In this document: in pieces, positions 11,004 through 22,932 of the stretch | How the letters are laid out: each line of letters starts with the position of its first letter | How positions within the stretch are numbered: the stretch's first letter is position 1 | Origin: Thermomucor indicae-seudaticae | Lineage: Eukaryota > Mucoromycota > Mucoromycetes > Mucorales > Lichtheimiaceae | NCBI GenBank assembly: GCA_000787465.1 | Contig: JSYX01000221.1 | Location: 1 to 51,397 of the forward strand | Direction: 5' to 3' | DNA: 51,397 nucleotides | Notes under the pieces: generated by a model | What the model was told of the DNA's origin: nothing | Databases searched by the model: none | The model's input: only the letters and a program-made list of their open reading frames with translations | Program-made: the position numbers and the translations under genes

Positions 11004-12326
11004 GTAATGACGCGATCTTACTAACGGTAAACAAAACGCGGCAATATTTATCGCATCGTATAAATTTGGTAGGTGGCTGGAAGGCGTTAGAAGGGCTGGA
11101 AAAATTTGGATGCGTCAGCCTCAGAACCAGTGATTGTTGTACACCTAAAAAACATGATCCCCTCCCAGAGCTGAGCCACTGGTTGCAAACCTTCTTTATT
11201 ACATGGACAGAGAAACAGGTCGATCGACGTCGCATGTGACCCAGGATTATCTTGCGTTCTTTTGGTACATTGCTACTATAATACGTTTGTTCAGCGGACG
11301 AATATCCAGAAAATAACAAGTTTAGTTTTCTTACAAGCCCCAAAGCGAGTGCATCCAGTCTGTTCTATTGCACAAAACGGACATGGAGACGATCCCCTAA
11401 CTCTGTAACGCAACCTTGTTTCTGGACAGCATATGAAGCGGACGTTTAAACAGACTCTCGGAACATTCTCTCTTTGCAGAAACATGTGGTGTGTGATCTG
11501 CCTCAACTGTTAGCGTAGTACTCGGTTTGCGGGGAGATGTCGGTCAATTGAAGTATCCATAACTCGAACCGGTGGATGTAGTCTGGATATGTGTTTTGCA
11601 TGTTCGGTAGGACCGGCATGTTTCGCGGGAATCTTGGACCCGTCAATGATGTCCGCCCAGCTACGCATCAAGAGGAAAATTGAAGTTCCAGGGTCAGATT
11701 TTTGCCAGCTGGGACATCTGGCCAGATATATGATCCAGATATATGATCGTACTGGAATAGATGGTTATACTATGGAAGAGAAACAGTGTCGTATTTGAAA
11801 TTTGGCGATGAAGTCGATGCCCTACGCCAGCTCTTGAACTTCTATTTCTTTGTGCTGTCCCCTTATCCGCTTTACCACCCCCGATAGAAGGACCTATGTG
11901 ACAATAAGAATTAACCTTTTCACCGTTAAGTTACCCGTAGCTACAGCAGCGCACAGATAGTTCCTTTCATATCCCCCGAAATCGCACCTTCGTGGGAGGA
12001 GTACGGTCATCGCAGCTGCACCATTCTCCACAGACAGTTATATGTCAAGGTCCATCCTAAACGTCTTGCCTTAGAAGCCTAGGAAGAGTATGCTGTAAGA
12101 GTCGTGATTTTCTTGCAACTGCTAGATACTTGAAGCTGCACATGCCTATTTTGGGGTTCCATTGATTAGAGCTGCTTGAATTCATAACGTGTTTGGCGTC
12201 TTTTATACGACGAAGACAGTCGAATCAAACGTCATCGGCTTTTTCCCTTTGACACATAATACAATAAACAGGATTCATTTCAGTTAACGAAGCCTGACAC
12301 TGAGTTTCTTTTCCTCCGACTAATCA
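11004..12326. other. Intergenic region without supported genes
   Basis: Both strands contain only short frames without motifs. It must hold the promoter of the BRF2-like gene on its right. A TATA-like TTTATAC near 11058 on the minus strand could serve the surface-protein gene. Confidence 0.45.
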
Positions 12327-13642
12327 ATGGGTTGTCCACAATGCAACTCTACGAAATATTCACGGGAGGACAATGGAGAGCTCGTTTGCATGAATTGCGG
12401 TTGTGTAGTTGAAGAGGAGAATGTCTTGGTGCATGTCCCTAGCAAGTCTGCGGTTGGTACAAAAGTTTCGCATGTGAAGGTCAGTTGCGCCACTTTTGGA
12501 TCTGTAAATGGCAAGATCATGGAACTCATTAACGAAAACGATTGGAATAGGAGAGCGCTTCTCTAACAAACAAGCTACGATCGTACGGACAGCTTCTTAG
12601 TATTCCCGAAGACCTCGTTGAGGCCGCAGTGACGACAGCAAGGGTGCATCGATCAGCCTTCTCGCGATTACCACATACTTCCGAACTCGCCATTAGCCTT
12701 TTATACAATTCGTTCAAAACAGCCAAACCTGAAATTCTGCTTTCGGATATCCAAGCAAAAGTACAGATTGATACACACGCATTTTCTCAAGCTTTAAAGA
12801 AAGTGCAGAAAATTACAGGCATTCGACCGCTACGGGAGTCTGCCGGCCGCGATCTCGTAGTCCACCTGCCATTATTGTTGGCAAAACTACACGAGCCATT
12901 GCAAACAGCTCTGGCAAAGGACAGTAAGGAGCTTGATCGCCGACTTTTACGCACCTACACTGAACAATTACTTGGATTCGTGTCGCTGAGCGGGTTGGAG
13001 AGCGGATGTCACAGGAGACCCGTTGTCGCAGCTTGTATGGCTCTCGCAGCAGCAGCCATGGTGCATTCAGGAGGGATAAACGACTGCACGCAGCATGAGC
13101 TGAAAGATCAAGACTGGCAATCACTTGCAGAAGTGTTGCGGTGCGGACAGTGGACGATTAAGCGACGCCACAACGAACTGCGAGAGAGCCTTTACAGGCG
13201 GGCAGAACCGCTCAAGTGGTTAACGGTCCAAGGCGCCAATAGGCGAAACGTGCATACCTGGCTAAAGGAATTCCTGAGCACCGAAACACCCGGTTCGCTC
13301 TTCCAGTCATCTATATCATCTACGCATCATCCCACAGCCTATACCAGACATGAACGCCTCAAAAACCTTCGCAAAAAACAGTTGACGGAAGCATCATTTG
13401 CATTGAAAAACGGCAAAGATGTGGAAACCATTGATAGTGACGCTCGATTAATTTATCTTTTGCTCGCAAAGGACGTGCCCGCGTCAGAAATCTTGCAAAT
13501 GTCAGACAAAGCCATCGTATCACAAGTGTCGCATTTATACCCTGAACAAGAATATCCAATAGCGACGCCCGTGGATCTTGATGCGCCCGAAATAACCGAA
13601 AATGATATGACTGATGCAGAAGTCAATTATTACCTTAGGTAG
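12327..13642 (+). CDS. TFIIB-family transcription factor, BRF2-like
   Basis: Two exons, 12327-12479 and 12551-13642, encode 414 residues; human BRF2 has 419. The 71-nt intron runs from GTCAGT to AATAG with a CATTAAC branch-like site. The N-terminal zinc ribbon has Cys3, Cys6, Cys21 and Cys24 (CPQC...CMNCGCVV). Two degenerate cyclin-like repeats follow, about 55-150 and 155-265; the second contains RPVVAACMALAAAAM. Then comes LKWLTVQGANRRNVHTWLK and a C-terminal MTDAEVNYYLR that resembles the ISDSEIEQYLR element of BRF2. TFIIB-like factors position RNA polymerase II or III at promoters. I favour BRF2 over TFIIB or Brf1 because of length, the weak cyclin repeats and the C-terminal motif. Rrn7-like is the main alternative. 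Confidence 0.68.
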
Positions 13643-14265
13643 TTATTAACACACTTGTCTTATTGCATAATGAAAGCTGTTGTTCTCAACCTCCAGAGTT
13701 TTTATGATATTGAGCGATTTCATACAGTTTTCCATGCAACGGACGGTGATTGACCATAAGCAAGTGGGTCCTAGGACAAAGACTACATACAGGTGCAAGC
13801 ATTCTTTTCTACTAGGCATCCTGCCGTATTCTCTTAGGTTTTCAGCGGCATGGCGAAAACGGCAGTTTGAGCCAGGAGAGTCATCCTTGAGAATCAACCT
13901 TATGCTTTCAGCTTGGACAGCAGCTGTGGACAGTCTTTTCCATCAGTAACAAAAAGAAGACAGCTGTGATGCAGCAGGAAGTTACCATTTCCTATGCTCT
14001 TGGTCAAAGTAGCTACCAAGATGAACAATGGTAAGTGCGCCTAACAAAAGGTCATAACATGACCAGGCCGGATACTAGTTGGCTATTGGCGATCGTTTGA
14101 TCCGCGCCAGGCGTGCACTACTGCTGTTGTATTCTCGCAAACTGCTTGGTTCATAAACGAGATTCCAAACATACGCAGCCTACTATTAGCTTGTCCATTT
14201 ATATTAATTAATGCAATTAGCAGTAAAAAGAGCATGGTTCTTCTATAAAAGGGGTATGCTCGAGT
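13643..14265. other. Intergenic region with tentative short exons
   Basis: This is the gap between the 3' ends of the BRF2-like gene (plus) and ERG27 (minus). A minus frame at 13897-13646 and a plus mini-exon at 13969-14030 with a good GTAAGT donor are present. Neither has enough support to be called a gene. Confidence 0.35.
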
Positions 14266-15556
14266 CTAGGCGGTGGTTGGGGTACTGTCAGTTTTTTCAT
14301 CGAAGGGCAAAAGTTTGCTTTTGTATGCCTGGTATGCTAGTTCGCATTTCTGCAAAAGTTTGTTAGCTGTGTCCTGGTCGTATTCGGATAAGAGGATGGG
14401 TTCTACATAAGATGTGCCCCATCGGCTTGTTAGCGAGGTGTAGCGACAGAAATAATTGAGAGTGTTCAAAGGCTGAAGTGCAACAAAGACGTCAGCAATG
14501 GCACCTCGATACCCTGTGATATTTTGCGAGGTTACACCCAGAAAACGACACTGACAAATCGCGTGATTTAGTACCAGCACTTCCACGTGCAAAAATCAAT
14601 GAAGTTCTTACCAAATAATGCATGAGGATTCTGGTTTTGGTGATCCAATGTGGTAAGTTGCCAATTGCACTCGCGACTACGCCAGGCGACGTCGTGAAAG
14701 AGACAATGCTTTGTTTCTTCTCGATGTATCTTTCGTTACTGCCGATGGCAACTAGGTCGCAGGCCCACTTGGACGACTCGTAGGGCAGTAGACTATATCA
14801 ACATAAGAACACGCCACGTAATAAGCAGGTCATCTTTTTCTTTACCTTTTGATTCCTTGCCAGTCGTCAATATCAAAAACCTTTTTATGAGCAGTTACAG
14901 AGCTGGTCCAGATCACTCGACCGTCACCAGAAGCATTCAATAAGGGCTCTAACTCACGCGCCTGTTCGTTTATATCCATCCATAAGTCCAGCCCACAAGT
15001 AGCTTTTTCCCTCCTCCTGATAAGTACCATTACATAATGACCGAACACGTTTGCAGCGAAGACAGTGCCCATGCCGTCCTCGTTAATTTCGCCTGTCGCT
15101 TGTAGTGTAGCCACCGATGTCTCGAATAACCCTATCGGATCTGACAAAAACAACCAGAACAGTTCGCTCCATCGTATACCGATGGCGCTCAAGATTCCAG
15201 CATTGCAAAATAGATAGTTGACGTGAGAGTACCTGAAGAAGACCCAGAGTCTCAGCTTTCCTTTTTCGACTACAACAACGAGAGAGATAGCGGTACTTGT
15301 TTCCGATGGCCTCACAAAATGATAATACGGATGACACTTTGCCGACGTCCACGAGTTCAATGTCAATGTGTCCAAAGGGAAACCGCTGCAGTAATCGATC
15401 TCGTGCATGACTGGCTCGAGTGTGATTACGGCAGGCCATGATGATCGTTATTGCCTCGCCTTCTGCTTCGAGAAGTCGCTCCATGATGCCAAAGCCAACG
15501 CCAGCATTGGCGCCCGTAACGATGGCCACCTTCTTTTTTTGCTTCTCTTCACTCAT
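14266..15556 (-). CDS. ERG27: 3-ketosteroid reductase (sterol C-4 demethylation complex)
   Basis: Five exons: 15556-15297, 15232-15028, 14961-14846, 14792-14612 and 14550-14266, encoding 348 residues, the usual Erg27/HSD17B7 length. It reduces the 3-keto group after C-4 decarboxylation of sterols, with NADPH, at the ER. The Rossmann motif TGANAGVGFG is at 14-23, the NAG motif is in LFCNAGI, and the catalytic YESSK is at 198-202 after WTSSVT. RWSELFWLFLSDPIGLFE and SLTSRWG are family-typical stretches. The intron at 15027-14962 is 66 nt with no in-frame stop, so retention would insert 22 residues near the active-site core. Confidence 0.9.
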
Positions 15557-17069
15557 TGGAAAGGGGACAAGAAAGAAGGCAAAAACACCTTTTTGCTGGT
15601 TTTGATGCGCCGAATCTGCGACGGTTGCCTGATTGATTTGCCCCCCTTTCCCACAAAGACTGATATGGAATATACAGCACAATTTAAGAAGACATTTTTT
15701 CAGAGCCTCTCAAAGTACGCTTACTAGCCACCCTTGTTTGGCATCCTGTTGACCACCGGGCTACCAGAAAACATGCGCTGTATGTTTTCTGTGATCGCTT
15801 GGGGAATGGTAGTCGATAATGACAAGTCAAAGGTGCAGAGAACGATGGCAAGCGATACAATCGTTAGATATCAACAGCGAGAAGAGTTCACATGAGCATG
15901 CGTTTGAACTAACAGGTTGGACATTGCCGACCACGTACAGGAGAGTCCTAGGCAAACTGCATCTTTTAATGGATGCAGGACTGCGTTGTGCCTCCTGTCT
16001 CTGAGGCTCGATCTAGCGAACGTCTCCGCTGGAGGAATAGGATAAGGCGTCCGGAGCACTGCATCACAGTGCAGATCCTATGCTAGATGTCTGGCAAAAG
16101 GGACATCATCTATAACAAATCAAACTTTTCTCTCGCCATGTCCTCTAAATAGTCTATGTATTTCTTGAATATCATTACAACCTTTCAGGTCTAATCCCTA
16201 CATTTCCGGTGCTATCATCTTCAGTTTCGAGAGCTTTGCTTAGGTAGTTCTCAAACGCGGCATTTTTATGCTACAAAGCTGACGTATTCTCTCCGAGTTC
16301 TTCCTTCTTTTGAACGTTGACTGCGAATTTGGACACACTATCTCGTTATATTCGATCTTGGTTTCCCTTGCCATGGCGATCATATCTTCTTCCTTGACCT
16401 CTTTTCGGTTTTTGGATGGTGGAAATGCTTAGACGTCGGCAAAGAAGTAGCAATGCATAATACTCAACGGTGAAAGCGGACGGGCCTAAGCCATTTCGAA
16501 GGATCGGTCCTCGAGGAAAGCCGGGAGGTTCGTAGCTATGAGCACTGCTATGTCTATCAGCGTAGTAAAATCGGTGTTCGCTATGTATAGTGTGCGCGGA
16601 CCGACCTGGAAGGTGCTATCATGTTTGAGGTGGATAGAGTGGCATCCAGGTGGTTTGGGATTGCTCCGGAAGCGGATGTCAATCCTTAGCCGAACGCCCT
16701 AGGGCTAGGACTGAACAGAACTCTATGATAGAGCTGTATTATTTTCGGGCCCGTTCTTTGAAACAGTCTGGCGGACTACATTAAAGTAACTCACTATCAG
16801 TTACTGTGCCAATATCAGCCTGGTCCGTGCGTACGGATATGCGAATCATACTGATATAAAGACTTTGAGCGTGTTTTATCAAACTTCTCTTACGAAACGG
16901 CCGATTTCGCTGCACTTATACGCTTGTAACGATTTCCATAGCTCTAAGGATGAGGTACAGCCTCCTGTATGCTTTGTACCTGTTGCCACACGTGACCGCA
17001 CGATTTTTGCTCGGTGCTCACTTTTCGTCCGGCTTGCAGATACTCAGCTCTTTTCGCTTGTTGCACGTT
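15557..17069. other. Gene-free intergenic region
   Basis: About 1.5 kb between the divergent ERG27 and PP4 genes. I found no motif-bearing frames, RNA genes or clear repeats. Short frames do not extend across splice sites. Confidence 0.5.
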
Positions 17070-18621
17070 ATGGGCCAACTGGACAGGTTGATCTAGATCT
17101 AGATTACCCAAAGACATTTTTTCCTTTCTACAGGAATTACTCACAGTATGATGCTGGGCGTTCCGTTATAATTTTAGGCAGCTTGAGCAACTGCGGCGTG
17201 GCGAGATTATCTCTGAACAAGAAGTGAAAGAGCTGTGTCAGAAAGCCCGAGAAATCCTTGTTGAGGAGAGCAATGTGCAACGGGTCGATGCACCAGTTAC
17301 GGTATGCTTTGAACTGTTTACTACACAGAACAGTTTTGGGTTTGAAATCGAATCGCAGTGGAGGACTCATCCACGCCATTTATGCTAACAGATCTGTGGC
17401 GATATTCATGGTATTTTGCTTTTATTGCACGACAATCTCGAAGTTTTCTCTTAATGTCAATCGGATGGGACAGGCCAATTCTACGACTTGAAAGAACTTT
17501 TCCGCGTAGGCGGCGAATGCCCGGATACGAATTACTTGTTTATGGGTAACAAAACGGTTCTCGCTCGTTGGTCGCGAGCTGCTGACAACTGCGTTTCAGG
17601 CGATTTTGTCGACCGCGGATTTTACTCTGTCGAAACATTTCTGCTGTTGTTGGCCCTCAAAGTTCGCTATCCCGACCGAATCACGTTAATTCGTGGAAAC
17701 CACGAAAGTAGACAGATTACACAAGTATACGGCTTTTATGAAGAATGTATCCGGAAATATGGCTCGGCCAATGTCTGGCGTTACTGTTGTGAAATATTTG
17801 ACTATCTCAGTCTTTCGGCTATCATTGATGATAGGATCTTTTGTGTCCATGGAGGTCTGTCTCCCAGCATTAATACACTTGATCAAGTACGTTAGGGGAC
17901 TAGCAACCCGTGACGCCACGGATAGTGGACTGACGGGCAAAGAGTAGATACGGACGATCGACCGTAAACAAGAGGTTCCGCATGACGGTGCCATGTGTGA
18001 TTTGCTCTGGTCCGACCCTGACGGTAAGAATAAAGAAGTGCATCGCCTTTTATATGAAGCCCCATGACGACGCAATATTGTAGACATTCCTGGATGGGGT
18101 TATAGTCCCCGCGGCGCGGGATATTTATTTGGAGGCGACGTTGTTGAAACCGTAAGAACATCAACATCTGCTTGCGCGAAAGGACTCTGCTGCTCACCAC
18201 TTGCTTCATGAAAACAATTCAGTTTTTACATACTAACAATCTCGAGCTGATTGCACGGGCACATCAACTCGTCATGGAAGGATACAAGTTAATGTTCAAC
18301 AACACTGTTGTGACCGTTTGGTCTGCACCAAATTATTGCTACAGGTTCCCTTTTTTTTATTCAATTAATGATCAGTACTGTCTGATTGGATACTGAGTCA
18401 TAGAGTTATAAATTAGGTGCGGCAACATTGCAGCTATACTAAAGCTGGATGACAATCTCAACAGAGACTACAAGATATTTGATGCTGCACCTCAAGTAAG
18501 TCAGATCTCCACATGCCACAAGGAGGAATCGTAGAAAAAACTAACAAACTGCCGCCTATTCATACAGCAAGATAATCGTGGTCTTTTTGTAAAGAAATCA
18601 CTACCGGATTACTTCCTATAG
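17070..18621 (+). CDS. PPH3: Serine/threonine protein phosphatase 4 catalytic subunit
   Basis: Ten exons: 17070-17086, 17178-17301, 17392-17410, 17474-17545, 17600-17886, 17948-18023, 18084-18151, 18223-18344, 18417-18495 and 18568-18621, encoding 305 residues (animal PP4C has 307). The PPP motifs GDIHG, GDFVDRG and GNHE are present after splicing, with the RRGE, CHGG-like (CVHGG) and SAPNYCYR landmarks. It ends in DYFL, the site of carboxyl methylation in PP2A/PP4. [10 protein letters not shown] and [20 protein letters not shown] favour PP4 over PP2A. PP4 acts in DNA damage checkpoint recovery and nutrient signalling. Exons 1 and 3 are 17 and 19 nt; exon 3 encodes most of the metal-binding GDIHG. 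Confidence 0.94.
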
Positions 18622-19050
18622 TGCAACCCTGTATTGTTTATATTATGCATTTCACATACTAACTATACATCATTTTTTCAACCATTCGTTTAAGTTTTTG
18701 GCCTAAAAGCAAGACTTGTCAACCGAAAAGGTGTTTTTTTCATGTATGATTGTCTGTGATACGACCCTTGGAAACGTATGAAGGGCAACTCATTGCGTTT
18801 AGGAATGAAGAAGTCCTTCACGGACATACTTTTATGAATTGCTTGTTCATTTATTCGTGAGAAGCACAATGTATATATTCAAAATAGTGTGCTATTAGCT
18901 TCTACCGCCCGGAGCAAAGATTTTGGCTTTTACCACTAAAGAGAAGTCCCGAGATTGTCCCTGGATCATTCAATTTTGGGACGACGATCATTTTTGCCCG
19001 ATTCGGAGGCCGTGTTCCGAAATTTGGAAGGCTTCACCTACCTTATAATA
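18622..19050. other. Intergenic region, PP4 to GT15
   Basis: About 430 bp holding the PP4 3' flank and the promoter of the GT15 gene. GTATATATTC near 18871 is TATA-like but about 180 bp from the start codon. I see nothing else. Confidence 0.4.
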
Positions 19051-20387
19051 ATGGCTCCTTTGCATTCCTTTCGAAGACGAGCAATAATACGCATTGCTAG
19101 TCTTTTGACAATTGTTCTGCTCATAATTTATGGGGTATTATCGTACAAGTCTTCATTATACACAACTGTACCAGCCAATTACCCCTTGTGGTCTTCGTCC
19201 CTGCCTCAGTACCGCAATCAGTGGTCCTACACCAACCCCACCAGTCTACGGCAACCGAATGCCCATTTCAAGGCCGCTTTCGTTACTTTGACCAAGGGGG
19301 ATCATGCCTCGCTGAGCAATTTGCGGTCAACGATTCGAAATTTGGAAGACAATTTCAACAAGGATTATGGATATCCTTACATCATCTTTTCGGATGAGGT
19401 GTTGAGCGACGAGTTCAAGGAGCTCGCGAGTTCGTTTGCCGCTGGACAAATGGCATTTTACGACGAGCTTGGGCCTGAATATTACGGATACAGTAACACG
19501 ACGGATCGGGCAAAGGCCGCAGAGGCACGGATACGGATGAGTGATACGCTCTTTGGTGATAGCGAAGATTATCGGTTTGCGTCGCGATTTATGGCAGGCT
19601 TGATCTTCAGGTGAGAGAAACGCCATATAGATCGGACGCCATGTTGGGACTAAAAGCGTGGACGTTTATCAAGGCACCCTGCGCTTCAGGACCTGGATTA
19701 CTATTGGCGGTTCGAACCCGGCACCGAGTACCTGTGTCCGCTTTCGTTTGATCCGTTCGAGTACATGTTTCAGAACCAAAAGAAACTATCATTTGCCATG
19801 GCATTGTATGAGTATGAGGAAACCATTCCTAGCTTGTTTGATACCGTGACGAAATATGCTGCGGATCATGCGGCCATCGTTCAGCCGACCACGAACGAGA
19901 AAAGCCTGTGGCATTTTATCATTGATCCAGAAACAAACGGTTATAATCGGTGCCACTTTTGGAGTAATTTCCAGGTAATGCTTTCTCCGTTACAGACTCC
20001 TTTGAATGCGCTGTGTTTTCGCTTATCCTTGTGTTGTAGATTGCCGATTTGAACTTTTTTCGAAGCAAAGAATACCAAGACTATTTCGACTACATTGATC
20101 AAGCGAATGGTATTTTCTATGAGCGATGGTATGATCGTTATACACAAGAAAAAGGAATGAGCTTTTCCATTAACCGAGTAACGAATAGGGGTGACCCGGT
20201 TATTCAATCGCTTGGTGCAGTTCTTTTCCTGGAGAAAAGTGACATACAGTTTTGGGAGAATATCGGATACCGAGTTGCTGGTTACTTTTTGCATTGTCCT
20301 ACAGACAAGACTCTCTATTCAAAGTGTAGCTGTCGACCATCCCAAAACTTCGACAATGATGGTTACAGCTGTCTCAAGTACTTTTAA
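19051..20387 (+). CDS. GT15 alpha-1,2-mannosyltransferase (KRE2/KTR family)
   Basis: Three exons, 19051-19610, 19674-19974 and 20040-20387, encode 402 residues. It is a type II Golgi protein: a short basic tail (SFRRRAIIR) and one membrane anchor (IASLLTIVLLIIYGVLSY), then a lumenal catalytic domain. Landmarks are AAFVTLTKGDHASLSNLRS, RFEPGTEY after the first intron, FDPFEYM, CHFWSNF and YFDYIDQANGIFYERWYD. The family adds alpha-1,2-mannose from GDP-mannose to N- and O-glycans of wall proteins. At the position where Kre2-type enzymes have NFE with the proposed nucleophile Glu, this protein reads NFQIADL; the CAG codon is the last before intron 2. An upstream in-frame extension (from 18955) is less likely because the ATG at 19051 directly precedes the anchor. 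Confidence 0.9.
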
Positions 20388-20521
20388 CTACTCCATTGTA
20401 CATTTAAAGGCCTCCATTATACATAATAGTCTACATCTTTATCGTGCACTCTGCTTTTTTCAAAGCAACCAAATCTGATTTTTTCAATTTCAGTTCTATG
20501 CTATTTTGATAAGACAAAGGC

Positions 20522-21738
20522 ATGGACACGTCAGGCCCATCAGGTATATAAGAGCCACGATCCTTGGCCCTTGGTGTTTAACATACTGACATTAGGAATC
20601 AGGGTTTCGCAATGCACCAGTGACTAAACTTCTTGTCCAAGTCGTGGGTGGCTGCTCTGCCATTGCTGCGATGCTAGATGCTCGATCCATTCCTATTCCC
20701 ATTTCGACCCTCCAACATCCTGTAAGCCCCCATTTCCTTTACCTCATGTGTAACACTAGTTAATGTTCAGTAAAGCTTTGGCGTCTTTTCGTCTCTCCTT
20801 GGACGTTTACGGGGTTGGGACCAACGGTTGTCGGTACTTGGTTAATCTATCGTATGCGGATACTCGAACGTCGGTTTGGAAGCGCAAAATACGCGGTATG
20901 AGACAGAATCATAGCTTACCAAAGAGAGACTCATGCAATCAAGCAGGCGTTTGTTTTTGTCACTGTAGTGACGACTTCAATACTTCAACTAAGTTTAATG
21001 TTCTTGGGATACCGGGGCATGCTGCGCATGTCGAGTGGACCGTAAGTTCATCGACAACAAAAAGAGGAGGGCTTGGAGATATGTATCAAACAGATTATAT
21101 GTTATTAGCTATGCTTTGATATTCGCCATGCTGTATCAATTTTATGAACTTATTCCTGCTTCTTCGAGTTTTCAAATGTTGGGAACAAGCATCAGTGACA
21201 AAGCATATGTCTACATAGCAGCCGCGCAGGTATAGAAAGAAGGATAAGGAAAAGAAAATCCGGGTTTAACTTTTATGACTGTCTGTAGATGCTGTTCTCA
21301 CACTCATTGTCTGCTATTGGACCCTGTTTATGTGGCCTGGTGGCAGGCATTCTGTATCATTCGGATGTGGGTGGTCTTAAACGGTGGCGGTTCCCGAGAC
21401 CCATACGAAGATTTGCTAGACACTATGTTTTGCCTATCCTGAGCAGCAGTGGTACTACGTCACGCCCGGTCCAACAACATAGTCGGACGCGGCCGGTTCC
21501 AAACACGACAGGGTTACGACAGCGAAGGACAGCAAATACGGTAATAGGTCAACTATACAAAAGAGGAGGAAGAACTGGCTCACTCAATTGATCGTAGACG
21601 GTATCGGAAGAAAGTATCAACACGGTGGCGTCCATGTTTCCAAACTATTCTAGAGAAGCTATCAGTAATGCTCTCGCAGCCGCACGGAACGATCTTAATC
21701 GGGCAGCTGAAATTCTACTCAATGAAAATGCGCAATAG
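20522..21738 (+). CDS. UBAC2/Dsc2-like rhomboid-fold membrane protein with C-terminal UBA domain
   Basis: Seven exons: 20522-20543, 20603-20721, 20776-20895, 20947-21041, 21109-21229, 21289-21540 and 21598-21738, encoding 289 residues. Hydrophobic segments follow the order of UBAC2: VTKLLVQVVGGCSAIAAML, LWRLFVSPWTF, FVFVTVVTTSILQLSLMFLGY, YALIFAMLYQFYELIP and the last helix AIGPCLCGLVAGILYHSDV. The linker is basic, and the final 45 residues (VASMFPNYSREAISNALAAA) are a UBA domain. No rhomboid catalytic Ser or His motif is apparent, so it is a pseudoprotease. Relatives act in ER/Golgi ubiquitin ligase complexes. Exon 4 has a tandem NAGNAG acceptor (20943/20946). The gene is convergent with the NTF2-like gene, 116 bp apart. 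Confidence 0.83.
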
Positions 21739-21854
21739 AGAATTTAAAAGGGAGAACTTTGTACTGATACGGATATGTTGATCTTTATTCATGAGCCAGG
21801 ATGTTTCTAGATGGAAATCAGTGCATCGTTCTCAAACACATAGACGATGTCTGC

Positions 21855-22932
21855 TTACTTCGGTTGATGTCGGTTGTTGTTATTGGCAGAGGACGAGGAT
21901 GTGTTGAGAGAAGCCGTTTTACGGGTCACTTGGTCGATATCCGTTTCATCTCCGCCGTGAGCGAACGTAAAGCTAGAGCTTAAGCGGTTAGGATTGTGCT
22001 GAACCAAGGGTTTTTCTGGAGGTGGCTCGTAGGCGAAAATGTTCCGTGCTGGCTGTTGCAGGCTCCGGCGAACTGGTCGAGTCACTTCATCTTCAGGTTT
22101 CACAGGACCAAATATTCTACCAGGGGCTGCGAAGCAGACGAGAATGATTTCATTAGTCATGGCTCGGATATGACTATCAGCCAGCTTACCATCGATAGCC
22201 AATGTCCTTTTTGTGGTTGTATTGGGCTAAAGGCGAGAGATTATTTAAATGAAGCATATGGTTTTATCTTTTTCACATGCGTGACATCTTTTTACCTTGG
22301 GTGGAGCGAGATCGGCATTATCAGGCACAAAAGGGTTTAGAGGGATGGATTGAGGCGATCTCAGTGCATCCACTTGTTCACCACCCCGCACTGGCCACTT
22401 TGTCTTTTCGGTGATCAAACGTAACTGCTTCAACACGGAAGCCTGGTCCCAGTAAACGCGCAGTAATGCGATTTTGCATTCACTAAATGTGGCGGAAATT
22501 ATCTACCCCATATTATTAAATGCAGTATAAAGAGTGCTGGATACTGTACTCACGACAGGAAACTTGACTGTAGCATTCAACTATAAAAGGGTTTGATGTG
22601 AGACAAAGCGTAATTAAATTCCATCCACGTGCCCAATATTGTTATCTTACCAAAACTCCTTCATCGACATTGGGTACAAGCCAAGAGCATTCGCCACCAT
22701 GAAAAGTGATCGTCCACTCAGCCTCTTCCATGATTTTGTTGCCAGACGTCACCTTGTTATGCACAGTTTCTTTGACAGTGTTGGACTTAAAGTGAGGCTG
22801 CAGAAAGAATCGTCGAATCTGAGCGCTGCCTCGCGCACCAGCACTTGTAGGCACGTAAATCACCACTGCGTCGTCTGTGTAAATACTAGCTGTCGACGGT
22901 TTGGTCTTGTAAGTGGACCACGTTTCCTCCAT
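21855..22932 (-). CDS. NTF2-like/SnoaL-fold protein, function unknown
   Basis: Five exons: 22932-22651, 22580-22554, 22502-22296, 22226-22190 and 22126-21855, encoding 274 residues. The N-terminal 130 residues have an NTF2-like alpha+beta pattern: helix, then VVIYVPTSAGARGSAQIRRFF, then strands with HNKVTSGNKIMEEAEWTITFHGG. The end of the fold, RVYWDQASVLKQL, is typical of fungal NTF2-like proteins of unknown role. The C-terminal 120 residues are Pro-, Asn- and Ser-rich and probably disordered. Exon 2 is 27 nt. No catalytic residues can be named. A ligand-binding or scaffold role is inference. Confidence 0.72.

Noticed and set aside
13646..13897. Minus-strand open frame of 83 codons between BRF2-like and ERG27
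   Set aside because: No motif, no signal for a start and no in-phase upstream exon that I could defend.
19712..19730. tRNA B-box-like GGTTCGAACCC
   Set aside because: It encodes RFEPG in the conserved GT15 coding sequence; no tRNA fold is present.
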